A stretch of DNA of 10,313 nucleotides from Bacteroidota bacterium. GTDB lineage: Bacteria; Bacteroidota; Bacteroidia; Chitinophagales; Chitinophagaceae. Made by a program: the position numbers and the translations under genes. Location of the stretch: assembly GCA_005883855.1 (NCBI GenBank), contig VBAU01000285.1, positions 1 through 10,313 of the forward strand. Direction: 5' to 3'. The notes beneath the pieces are model-generated. The model saw only the letters and a program-made list of their open reading frames with translations, did no database searches and had not been told where the DNA came from. The number at the start of each line of letters is the position of its first letter. The stretch's first letter is position 1. Shown piece after piece: positions 1-6,546 of the stretch.

Positions 1-501
1 GTTTGCTTAGGCTGCTTAGACTGGGAGACCTTTTCGGTTTTTCTTCTTTCCGGTTTCTTAACCGGCTCTGCTTTCTTTTCTTCTTCTTCAACTTGAGTGT
101 CTTCTTCAGGTTCAGGCTCTGTCAGCTTAATGTCAACATCATTTTTTTTCAGGGCATCGTACCATTTTATCATTTTTTTCAAGTCGCTGCCGTACACTCT
201 TTCAAAGTCAATATCCGGATAAACTTTTTCAAAGAACTTCTTTATGGCTCCATCGTCCTTAGCATCCGGTAACGATCCGCTGGCTTTTTCCATCGCCTGG
301 AAAACTTCCGCCAGGTTTACATTTTCACCCGTGGTGAATACTTCGATGCTTTCCAGGTGAGAAAAATTGTGGATCCGACTGGCTGCAAATTTGGTGCTTT
401 TATCATCCAACGAACGAACGATGGCCCCGTCGCTTTCCGTATTGATCAACTCGTAAAGACCAGGCAAGCCTGTGACAGAAACGATTTTTACTGTATTCCA
501 T
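1..501 (-). CDS. DUF5606 family protein, 3' end cut by window edge, frameshift near start
   Basis: Reading the minus strand gives a continuous frame of about 160 codons: a start resembling KIVSVTGLPGLYEL, a middle containing SRIHNFSHLESIEV, then YPDIDFERVYGSDLKKMIKW, and an acidic/lysine-rich tail (EPEPEEDTQVEEEE...) that leaves the window at base 1. I recognise this as the DUF5606 family of small, presumably cytoplasmic Bacteroidota proteins. Its function is unknown to me. The frame has no usable start codon: upstream in frame there are only sense codons back to a TAG near 559. An ATG at 501-499 followed by GAA-TAC-AGT-AAA fits the expected beginning M-E-Y-S-K-I-V, but it is one base out of register because the A run (T5 at 485-489 on the plus strand) has five bases where four would keep the frame. 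I therefore place the start at 501 and mark one extra base. This may be a sequencing error or a real mutation. The family call is confident; the state of the 5' end is uncertain. Confidence 0.82.
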
Positions 502-690
502 TCATTCTTTTTTAGGGAGGTGCAAGATAACCCGATTTTAAAATTAAATCGCTACCGCATTTGAAATAATCTCGCACCTAACATAATGCCACTATTGTGC
601 ACGCTAACAATTAGTTTCTGGCAGCATTTTTTGTACTTGTTTCGAAGGTTTGAAAGGATAAGATCGTCCAATAGGAGTAATTTTCTATCT
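502..690. other. Divergent intergenic region
   Basis: This 189-base, AT-rich stretch lies between the leftward DUF5606 gene and the rightward outer-membrane protein gene, so it should carry promoters for both. I looked for the Bacteroidota promoter pattern (TTTG, about 19 bases, TAnnTTTG) in both directions and found no convincing pair. TTTG occurs at 560-563 and 630-633 on the plus strand without a matching -7 element. No strong hairpin is visible. Confidence 0.5.
673..677 (+). promoter_or_regulatory. Shine-Dalgarno-like AGGAG that supports the start at 691
   Basis: AGGAG lies 13 bases before the ATG at 691, a slightly long spacing. It falls inside the longer open frame that begins at 586. 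Together with the signal peptide that begins exactly at 691, this favours 691 as the true start of the outer-membrane protein. Confidence 0.5.
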
Positions 691-3567
691 ATGCGAAGGA
701 TTAAGGTATTGATTGCCATTTTGCTAATCATAAGCACCGGAACAAACGCACAGAGCGTGAGGGGAAGATTGCTTGACCTTAATGGGAATAAACCTCTTCG
801 CGGCGCCAGTCTAAGCCTCACAGGCCTGAAGGATTCTTCACAAATATTTAATAGCATTTCAGACAGTACTGGACGATTTGAATTTCGCTTCCTGAATCGG
901 GATTCCTTCATTTTAAATGTCAGTTTTATTGGTTATGAAGATTTCAAACAGCTCGTTGCAGTTGGGGACAGCGCAATCAATCTTGGAACCTTGTTTATTC
1001 CCAGGTCAATAAAACAGTTAGGGGAGGTGACGGTTGTCACAAAAACACCACCTGTGCAACAAAAGGGCGATACGCTTCAGTACAATGCCAGCCAGTTCAA
1101 AGTAAATCCCGATGCTACTGCGGAAGACATGGTGAAGAAACTGCCCGGTGTTACCGTTGACAGGCAAGGAAACGTCACCGCGCAAGGGGACCAGGTGCGA
1201 AAAGTAACTATTGATGGTCGTGATTTTTTTGGAGATGATGCAACGGCCGCTCTTCGCAACCTCCCAGCTGAAATCATTGACAAAATTCAAGTCTTTGACC
1301 GGTTAAGCGACCAGGCACAGTTTACCGGCTTTGACGACGGAAACACAGTGAAAGCTGTGAACATAATTACCAAGGCCAACATGCGTAATGGACAGTTTGG
1401 CCGATTGTACGCAGGGTATGGAACCGATAATCGCTATTCCGCTGGAGGCAATGTAAGTTTCTTCAAGAATAATCGTCGCATTTCATTTATAGGTCTTGCC
1501 AATAATATTAATCAACAAAACTTTGCTACCCAAGATCTGCTGGGTGTAACTAGTAGCGGAGGTAATCGCGGTGGATTTGGCGGATTCGGTGGCGGACAAG
1601 GGAGCAATAGAGGCGGACAAGGAGGCAATCGCGGTGGTGGCGGGGGCAATTTCGGCGGCGTCGGAGGACAGGGTAATTTTTTGGTGGGCCAGCAAGGCGG
1701 CATCAGCGCGGCGAATTCTTTCGGTATTAATTATTCAGATATATGGGCGAAAAAAATTACGGTAACGGGAAGTTATTTCTTTAATAACAATAATAACATA
1801 AATCAGCAGTTGACCAAGCGTGTAACCAGCGTGAACGATTCCAATTTTGTATACAACGAGAACAGCTTTTCCAAAAGCAAAAATTACAACAACAGGATTA
1901 ACCTTAGGCTGGACTATAAAATAGATTCATTCAATTCCATTTTAATTACGCCTAACTTGAGTTTTCAAAAAAATAACAGCATAAGCCAGATTGCTGGCAT
2001 CAATTCTCTCGACCAGTTGATACCAACAAGTAGCGCACAGAACAATACGAATACTTCAACTTCCGGGTATAATATCAGCAACAATATTTTACTTAGACAT
2101 GCATTTCGTAAAAGGGGGAGGACCCTTTCACTCGGAGTCAATACAACCCTCAATAGAAAAAATGGCAATGTGTATGTTACGAGTGACGACAAATCATATG
2201 ACTCATCGGGTGCTGCTATGCTTGACTCATTGCAACAGCAGTTTACCAATAATCTAACCAATGGTCAAACGCTCGCCTTCACCCTGGCCTACACTGAACC
2301 GATAGGAAAGAAAGGACAATTACAACTGAACTATAATCCGTCATTCACAAAAAATCAAGCCGACCAGGAAACCTTCTTGTATAATGCCGCAGAACAAAAA
2401 TATTCTCAATTTGACACAACTCTATCCAACAAATTCGATAATCATTATAATACTCAGAATGGCGGCGTATCGTATCGTGTGGGAGACAGGGATAAACAGT
2501 TTTCGATTGGCGTCAATTACCAATACTCAAAGCTCTTCAGCGACCAGGAATTTCCGCAAGTAGCCAGCATAAACAAATCGTTTAGCAACCTGCTACCCAA
2601 CCTGCAGTTTAGGCGTAAGCTTTCATCGAGGAGCAGCCTCAACATTTTTTTGAGAAGCTCCGTAACGCCACCCTCGGTCAGTCAATTGCAAAATGTTTAC
2701 AACAAAAACAATCCGCTTTTGATCAGTGTCGGTAATCCGGACCTCAAACAGCAATATACTGGAAGCCTGGTTACACGTTATACATTTACAAATACGCAGA
2801 AGGGACAAAGCTTTTTTGCTAACCTGTTTGTTCAAAAAACGAATGATTACATATCAAATGCAGTCTTTATTGCCCGCACCGATTCTGTTCTTGCGCCGTC
2901 CGTTATACTGTACAAAGGCAGCCAGCTTACACAGCCTGTAAATCTTTCCGGGTACTGGAGTGTCCGTTCATTTTTTACTTACGGACAGCCGGTGAAACTT
3001 ATTAAATCGAATGTGAATCTGAATGCGGGTGTCACTTACAGTCGCTTACCGGGGCTCATCGACAATGTGGAAACTCTTACCGATAATTATAATTACAACG
3101 TTGGAGCAGTGATTGCCAGCAACGTCAGCGAATATGTTGACTTCAACCTTTCCTATAGTGCGAATTTTAATGTTATCGCCAATCAACCAGAAAACAACCA
3201 GGTGTCTCAAATGGTGGGCGTTCAGTTCAACTTACTGTCAAAAAAGGGCTGGTATTTTCAGAATGATCTGAGCAATCAATCCTACAATTATAAAAGTAAC
3301 ACGCCTGATCAAAGTTTTTGGTTGTGGAATATGAGCGTCGGTAAAAAACTGTTAAAGGATCAAAAATGGGATGTGAAGCTATCCGCATTTGATTTGCTGA
3401 AGCAAAATCGCAGCATTACCAGGACGGTTACCGAAGCCTATGTGGAAGATGTTCAGAGCCGGGTGTTACGTCAATACTTCATGCTTACCGTAAGTTATAA
3501 ACTAAAGAATTTCGGGAAAGCAAAAGTAAATAACAGGCCGAATAATTATCCCAGGAGAGATTTTTAA
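691..3567 (+). CDS. Outer-membrane beta-barrel protein, TonB-receptor-like, with glycine-rich insertion
   Basis: This is a 958-residue outer-membrane protein. Residues 1-20 (MRRIKVLIAILLI...TNA) are a signal peptide, cut just before or after Q21. Residues 22-105 form a carboxypeptidase-regulatory-like beta-sandwich (VRGRLLDLNG...PLRGASLSL, GRFEFRFL, VSFIGYE). Residues about 110-230 form a plug-like domain with KLPGVTVDRQGNV, VTIDGRDFFGDD and NLPAEIIDKIQVFD. The rest is a barrel rich in alternating beta strands and Asn/Ser loops, ending with YFMLTVSYKL and a basic tail closing in Phe. This matches the Bacteroidota 'outer membrane protein beta-barrel family' (related to TonB-dependent receptors) rather than SusC. 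No SusD gene follows, and I see no clear TonB box. A glycine-rich insertion occupies residues about 289-338. The open frame extends back to 586, but the 35 extra residues would precede and spoil the signal peptide, so I use 691. The substrate is unknown. The sigma factor gene begins 30 bases after the stop and in the same frame, so co-transcription is likely. Confidence 0.88.
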   Translation: MRRIKVLIAILLIISTGTNAQSVRGRLLDLNGNKPLRGASLSLTGLKDSSQIFNSISDSTGRFEFRFLNRDSFILNVSFIGYEDFKQLVAVGDSAINLGTLFIPRSIKQLGEVTVVTKTPPVQQKGDTLQYNASQFKVNPDATAEDMVKKLPGVTVDRQGNVTAQGDQVRKVTIDGRDFFGDDATAALRNLPAEIIDKIQVFDRLSDQAQFTGFDDGNTVKAVNIITKANMRNGQFGRLYAGYGTDNRYSAGGNVSFFKNNRRISFIGLANNINQQNFATQDLLGVTSSGGNRGGFGGFGGGQGSNRGGQGGNRGGGGGNFGGVGGQGNFLVGQQGGISAANSFGINYSDIWAKKITVTGSYFFNNNNNINQQLTKRVTSVNDSNFVYNENSFSKSKNYNNRINLRLDYKIDSFNSILITPNLSFQKNNSISQIAGINSLDQLIPTSSAQNNTNTSTSGYNISNNILLRHAFRKRGRTLSLGVNTTLNRKNGNVYVTSDDKSYDSSGAAMLDSLQQQFTNNLTNGQTLAFTLAYTEPIGKKGQLQLNYNPSFTKNQADQETFLYNAAEQKYSQFDTTLSNKFDNHYNTQNGGVSYRVGDRDKQFSIGVNYQYSKLFSDQEFPQVASINKSFSNLLPNLQFRRKLSSRSSLNIFLRSSVTPPSVSQLQNVYNKNNPLLISVGNPDLKQQYTGSLVTRYTFTNTQKGQSFFANLFVQKTNDYISNAVFIARTDSVLAPSVILYKGSQLTQPVNLSGYWSVRSFFTYGQPVKLIKSNVNLNAGVTYSRLPGLIDNVETLTDNYNYNVGAVIASNVSEYVDFNLSYSANFNVIANQPENNQVSQMVGVQFNLLSKKGWYFQNDLSNQSYNYKSNTPDQSFWLWNMSVGKKLLKDQKWDVKLSAFDLLKQNRSITRTVTEAYVEDVQSRVLRQYFMLTVSYKLKNFGKAKVNNRPNNYPRRDF
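1558..1704 (+). repeat. Low-complexity glycine-rich coding repeat
   Basis: Within the outer-membrane protein gene, short GGN-rich units repeat imperfectly (for example GGCGGACAAGG twice, and AATCGCGGTGG twice), encoding a run of Gly with Asn, Arg, Gln and Phe (motifs GGQGSNRGGQ, GGNRGGGGGN, GGVGGQGN). It sits shortly after the plug, where an early barrel strand or loop would lie, so it is probably a flexible loop. The local base composition is much more G-rich than the flanking A/T-rich barrel code. Slippage between units could change its length between strains. Confidence 0.75.
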
Positions 3568-3597
3568 AGTAATATCGCTTGCTCTAACCTTCAGCAC

Positions 3598-4167
3598 TTG
3601 GATGAACAGATTTTAATTGAGAAGCTAAAGCAGGGCGATGAGGCCGCTTTTAAGGAAGTAGTTGAGACCTGGCAGAATATGGTCTATAACACAGCTCTGG
3701 GTATATTACAGAACGCCGAGGACGCAGAAGACGTGGCGCAGGAGGCTTTTGTGCAGGCGTATGAATCCATAAAAACGTTCAAGGCTGAATCGAAATTTTC
3801 AACCTGGCTCTATCGGATCACCATCAGCAAGGCTCTTGATCATTTAAGACGAAAAAAAAGGAAAAAGAGATTCGCATACCTTCAAAGCTTATTTGGAGCA
3901 GACAGCGAAGCCATTGCCGAAAAACCGGACTTTCATCACCCGGGAGTAGCATTGGATAATAAAGAAAGAGCGGCTGTACTATTTAAAGCCATTAACCAGC
4001 TCCCTGAAAATCAGAAAATAGCTTTCACTCTTCATAAAATGGAGGGTCTGAGCTACCGTGAAATCAGCGAGGTAATGAAGACATCATTATCTTCTGTGGA
4101 GTCCCTGATGCACAGGGCCAAGACTAACCTTAGAAAATGGCTCGAGAAGTACTACGAAAACACGTGA
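3598..4167 (+). CDS. ECF-type RNA polymerase sigma factor (sigma-70 family), TTG start
   Basis: This 189-residue protein has the two-domain layout of extracytoplasmic-function sigma factors. Region 2 spans about residues 10-90: GDEAAFKEVVE, then DAEDVAQEAFVQAY and FSTWLYRITISKALDHLRRKK, the core-binding and -10-recognition helices. A linker of about 35 residues follows. Region 4 spans about 124-183: LPENQKIAFTLHKMEGLSYREISE, then SSVESLMHRAKTNLRKWL, the helix-turn-helix that reads the -35. It directs RNA polymerase to a regulon that cannot be read here. The start is TTG at 3598, giving M-D-E-Q-ILIEKL, a typical sigma N terminus. No in-frame ATG lies between the preceding stop (3565-3567) and this point, the ATG at 3602 is out of frame, and the first internal Met (residue 28) would remove part of region 2. 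No clear Shine-Dalgarno precedes it. The downstream membrane protein is its likely anti-sigma factor. Confidence 0.93.
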   Translation: MDEQILIEKLKQGDEAAFKEVVETWQNMVYNTALGILQNAEDAEDVAQEAFVQAYESIKTFKAESKFSTWLYRITISKALDHLRRKKRKKRFAYLQSLFGADSEAIAEKPDFHHPGVALDNKERAAVLFKAINQLPENQKIAFTLHKMEGLSYREISEVMKTSLSSVESLMHRAKTNLRKWLEKYYENT

Positions 4168-4207
4168 TATCGCAAGTTTTGTTATCAGCTAACGTCAAAA
4201 TATAACA

Positions 4208-4543
4208 ATGAAGGATAAGCGGCACATACCGGAAGAAGTTGATAAAACCCTGGACAGTTTTGAGGGAATTCAAAGGGCATCCGCCAACCCATTCTTGTTC
4301 ACGCGCGTTCAGGCTCGGTTGCAAAAGGAAGAAACGAACTTTTGGAGCCAGGCCTTCGCTTTTATCAGTAGACCGGCGATAGCTGTCGCTGGTGTCACGA
4401 TTGCGATAATCATCAATGCTGCTGTTTTCTATGAATCTCGTTCTGAGTCGGTAAAAAATACCCAGGATGAAGAGCAAGTTTTTGCCAGCGAATATAATTT
4501 ATCAACGAACGCCATTTACGACGCGACGGTCGATCAGCAATGA
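4208..4543 (+). CDS. Small single-pass membrane protein, candidate anti-sigma factor
   Basis: This 111-residue protein has a charged N-terminal part (residues 1-52, beginning MKDKRHIPEEVDKTLDSFEG and including a basic stretch FTRVQARLQKEE). One transmembrane helix follows at about 55-75 (RPAIAVAGVTIAIIINAAVFY), then an acidic/polar tail of about 36 residues. With the positive side inside, the N terminus would be cytoplasmic and the tail periplasmic, the topology of membrane anti-sigma factors. I see no recognisable zinc anti-sigma motif (HxxxCxxC), and no family name comes to mind. The anti-sigma role is inferred from position: it begins 40 bases after the ECF sigma gene, and its TGA overlaps the ATG of the LTxxQ sensor by four bases. 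Other possibilities are a small membrane scaffold or signal-relay partner. The gene call is safe; the function is moderately likely. Confidence 0.8.
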   Translation: MKDKRHIPEEVDKTLDSFEGIQRASANPFLFTRVQARLQKEETNFWSQAFAFISRPAIAVAGVTIAIIINAAVFYESRSESVKNTQDEEQVFASEYNLSTNAIYDATVDQQ

Positions 4544-5022
4544 GACAATTCACACAAAATAGATTTTTGGTTCTGCTGGTAGCAATTTTATTGATAGCCA
4601 ACCTGGGACTTATGCTTTATTTTTTTGTGTTCAGGCATAAAGACGAGGGAGGCAGGATGCCGCCACGAGTTTCTGATTTTGTACAAAAGGAACTGGGCCT
4701 TAGTGCGGATCAAGCAGCAAAATTTCAGCAGTTGCGGGACCAGCATAAAGAGGCGATAAAACCAGTGATGGATGACATGAAAAAATTAAAAGATAGCCTT
4801 TATAAACTTTTAAAAAGTCCACAAATGAACGATTCGGCTGCAGTGGAATTGGCTAATAGGATTGGGCAAAAGCAAAAGGAGTGGGAACTGATTAACTTTC
4901 ATCACTTTCAAAAAGTAAGAGCAATATGCGATAGCAGCCAGCTACCAAAATTCGATTCCCTCGTACACCAAATGATCAACCGGGGCCCCTGGATGAGAAA
5001 GAAACGTCCACCTGAAAAATAG
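4540..5022 (+). CDS. Membrane-anchored periplasmic LTxxQ protein (CpxP/Spy/CnrX-like heavy-metal sensor family)
   Basis: The protein has 160 residues. Residues about 9-31 form an uncleaved hydrophobic anchor (LVLLVAILLIANLGLMLYFFV) followed by a basic stop, which puts the rest in the periplasm. The soluble part is predicted all-helical, with two LTxxQ-type turns typical of the CpxP/Spy/ZraP/CnrX group: LGLSADQAAKFQQLRDQHK (about 52-70) and CDSSQLPKFDSLVHQM (about 130-145). The middle is a long charged helix (about 71-120). Candidate metal or redox residues are H69, H121, H122, C130, H143 and M145, but I cannot match them to known CnrX ligands. Its ATG overlaps the stop of the preceding membrane protein (ATGA), suggesting translational coupling. 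In characterised systems such a sensor holds or releases the anti-sigma factor in response to metals or misfolded envelope proteins. Applying that here is inference. The C terminus is strongly basic (RKKRPPEK). Confidence 0.87.
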   Translation: MRQFTQNRFLVLLVAILLIANLGLMLYFFVFRHKDEGGRMPPRVSDFVQKELGLSADQAAKFQQLRDQHKEAIKPVMDDMKKLKDSLYKLLKSPQMNDSAAVELANRIGQKQKEWELINFHHFQKVRAICDSSQLPKFDSLVHQMINRGPWMRKKRPPEK

Positions 5023-5070
5023 AAGTAAACGCAGTAACAATTTTCATCAATCTCAAAAAAATCAATCATT

Positions 5071-5469
5071 ATGAAAACAAAGATCACATGGATGATCCTT
5101 TTCCTTGTTTTTGGCACTATCGGGGCTAATGCACAGGGAGGCTATCAGCGGCGCACTGTTGAGGAAAGAGTACAGATCATACAACAAAAGTTAGATAGCG
5201 CTTTCAAACTTGACAAGGCAAAACTTGCCGAAGCGGATTCTGTTTTTGCAAACTTTTACAGAGGCACAGATAAAATCAGAGATGAAATGATGAGCGGCGG
5301 CGGCCAGCCCGACTTCCAGGCAATGCGCGAAAAAGCGCAGCCTCTCATGGATGAAAGAGATAAAAAACTCCAGGGCATATTGACCCAGGATCAGTTTAAG
5401 ACATGGAAAGATCAGATTGAACCCTCTTTGCGTCAGCGCCGGCAAGGTGGAGGCGGAGGAAGGAGATAG
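5071..5469 (+). CDS. Secreted LTxxQ/Spy-like small protein with glycine-rich tail
   Basis: The protein has 132 residues. Residues 1-22 are a signal peptide (MKTKITWMILFLVFGTIGANAQ) with a probable cut near A-Q/G. The mature part is helical and charged (VEERVQIIQQKLDSAFKLDKAKLAEADSVF). An LTQDQF turn at about 104-109 matches the LTxxQ motif of Spy/CpxP-type periplasmic proteins, followed by KTWKDQIEPSL. The protein ends in a Gly/Arg tail (RQGGGGGRR). It is likely a soluble periplasmic chaperone or sensor, but the match is weaker than for the preceding gene and rests partly on context. It starts 48 bases after the anchored LTxxQ gene on the same strand, and an intrinsic terminator follows, so it is probably the last gene of the sigma-factor operon. 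An A-rich leader and no Shine-Dalgarno precede the ATG, as is common in Bacteroidota. Confidence 0.85.
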   Translation: MKTKITWMILFLVFGTIGANAQGGYQRRTVEERVQIIQQKLDSAFKLDKAKLAEADSVFANFYRGTDKIRDEMMSGGGQPDFQAMREKAQPLMDERDKKLQGILTQDQFKTWKDQIEPSLRQRRQGGGGGRR

Positions 5470-5496
5470 TTTTTAATGCCCTTATGTACACGTAGG

Positions 5497-5521
5497 AATC
5501 CCGGGAAATCCCGGGATTTTT
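5497..5521 (+). terminator. Rho-independent terminator after the sigma-factor operon
   Basis: AATCCCGGG (5497-5505) pairs with CCCGGGATT (5510-5518) around a four-base AAAT loop, and an uninterrupted T run at 5517-5521 overlaps and follows the right arm, with further T-rich sequence (TGTTTT) after it. The stem is GC-rich and perfect. It lies 28 bases past the stop of the secreted LTxxQ protein, so it ends the rightward five-gene set and separates it from the next pair of genes. Confidence 0.9.
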
Positions 5522-5589
5522 GTTTTGTGTGGCTTAAATGCGTGATGGATGATTCAGCGGCTCACACTGTTTTGATGTCTTCAAAAAAC

Positions 5590-6114
5590 ATGACACCACG
5601 ACTTCTTCTGTTTTTGATGCTGGCCAGTTCAATTTGTTCTCACGCGCAAAAAACGCCCTGCACATCAGATCCGGTTTATCGGCAATTTGATTTTTGGATT
5701 GGTGATTGGGAGGTGTTTGCAAAAAATGGCAAGAAGGCCGGTGACAGTAAAATTGAGTTGATCCTGGATAGTTGCATAATTCTTGAAAACTGGACCAGCG
5801 CTAACATGGTGAACGGCCAGCATTATGCGGGCAAGAGCTTCAACACCTACAACAGTGTTACCAGGCAGTGGCAGCAGACGTGGGTTGACAATGTCGGCGG
5901 CACAACGGAATTCCTGGACGGCCATTATGAAAATCAGAAAATGATCTTTCTCACGAAGCCATTTCAATTGAATCAAGATACCTTAGCAGTACGCAGGCTC
6001 ACATTCTATGACCTGGGTCGGGAGAAAGTGAGGCAGCACGGGGAGATATCCAAAGACAATGGATTGACGTGGATAACTGAATATGACCTTGAGTACAGGC
6101 GTAAAAAGATCTAG
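5590..6114 (+). CDS. Secreted DUF1579-like protein
   Basis: From the ATG at 5590 the protein has 174 residues. Residues 1-20 are a signal peptide (MTPRLLLFLMLASSICSHAQ). The mature part opens with YRQFDFWIGDWEVF, followed by ILDSCIILENW, GKSFNTYNSVTRQWQQTWVD, GGTTEFLDGHYENQKMIF and a C-terminal beta-rich part. The 'FDFWxGxW ... G.S.N.Y ... W.Q.WVD' pattern is that of DUF1579-like proteins, predicted lipocalin-like beta barrels often annotated only as hypothetical. Ligand and role are unknown. The open frame runs back to 5476, but that stretch contains the terminator hairpin and would hide the signal peptide. An in-frame ATG at 5575 is the main alternative start and would add five residues (MSSKN). 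Cys24 and Cys62 could form a disulfide after export. The VOC gene follows 26 bases later, so the two are probably co-transcribed. Confidence 0.8.
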   Translation: MTPRLLLFLMLASSICSHAQKTPCTSDPVYRQFDFWIGDWEVFAKNGKKAGDSKIELILDSCIILENWTSANMVNGQHYAGKSFNTYNSVTRQWQQTWVDNVGGTTEFLDGHYENQKMIFLTKPFQLNQDTLAVRRLTFYDLGREKVRQHGEISKDNGLTWITEYDLEYRRKKI

Positions 6115-6140
6115 CAATTCTTTCATACAAAACTTGGCTT

Positions 6141-6533
6141 ATGACTTTCAAAAATGCAATCAGTTGGTTCGAGATACCTACCCATGACCTGGATCGGGCC
6201 CAAAAATTTTATGAAACAATCTTTGGCATCACGCTCGTGCCATTGGATCTGCAAAATTTAAAGATGCGAATGTTTCCCGTTGAAGATCCAATGTCCGGTA
6301 TTGGAGGTGCATTGTGCCACAACAAGGAATTTTATAAGCCATCTCCAACTGACGGACCTTTGCTCTATTTGAATGGTAATCCTGACGTACAAAACGTCCT
6401 TGATAAAGTCGAAGCTGCCGGGGGAAAAATTCTTGTCCCTAAAACACAGATCTCGCCGGAATACGGATATATGGCTGTGATCATAGATACAGAAGGGAAC
6501 AGAATTGCTTTACACAGCGTTCCTCAACAATAA
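6141..6533 (+). CDS. VOC family protein (glyoxalase/bleomycin-resistance/dioxygenase fold)
   Basis: This 130-residue single-domain protein has the two beta-alpha-beta-beta-beta modules of the vicinal oxygen chelate superfamily. The first module starts with AISWFEIPTHDLDRAQKFYETIFGI and includes a conserved-type GGALCH strand near residue 55-60. The second includes LLYLNGNPDVQNVLDKVEAAGGKILVPKT, and YGYMAVIIDTEGNRIALHS ends the fold. The N-terminal Glu11 and the C-terminal Glu118/His125 are candidate metal ligands. Family members catalyse diverse metal-dependent reactions or bind small molecules, and no substrate can be assigned from sequence. There is no signal peptide, so it is presumably cytoplasmic, unlike its exported upstream neighbour. 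The gene converges with the histidine kinase gene, with only 13 bases between stop codons and no strong terminator hairpin visible. Confidence 0.9.
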   Translation: MTFKNAISWFEIPTHDLDRAQKFYETIFGITLVPLDLQNLKMRMFPVEDPMSGIGGALCHNKEFYKPSPTDGPLLYLNGNPDVQNVLDKVEAAGGKILVPKTQISPEYGYMAVIIDTEGNRIALHSVPQQ

Positions 6534-6546
6534 TTTCCAAAAATTT

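Noticed and set aside
3..272. Plus-strand open frame of 89 codons, rich in Phe and Leu
   Set aside because: It is the antisense shadow of the acidic/lysine-rich tail and C-terminal half of the DUF5606 gene (GAA/AAA codons read as TTC/TTT).
586..690. N-terminal extension of 35 residues on the outer-membrane protein
   Set aside because: It would place a non-signal sequence before a clear signal peptide that begins at 691, and an AGGAG lies before 691.
1558..1704. CRISPR-like or tandem-repeat array
   Set aside because: The repeats are short, imperfect, in frame with the barrel gene and encode a glycine-rich segment; there are no constant repeats with unique spacers.
1483..1765. Several overlapping open frames, including a proline-rich one, on both strands
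   Set aside because: They are shadows of the glycine-rich coding repeat; GGN codons read as CCN on the other strand produce stop-free frames.
5476..5589. N-terminal extension of the DUF1579-like gene
   Set aside because: It contains the intrinsic terminator hairpin and would bury the signal peptide that begins at 5590.
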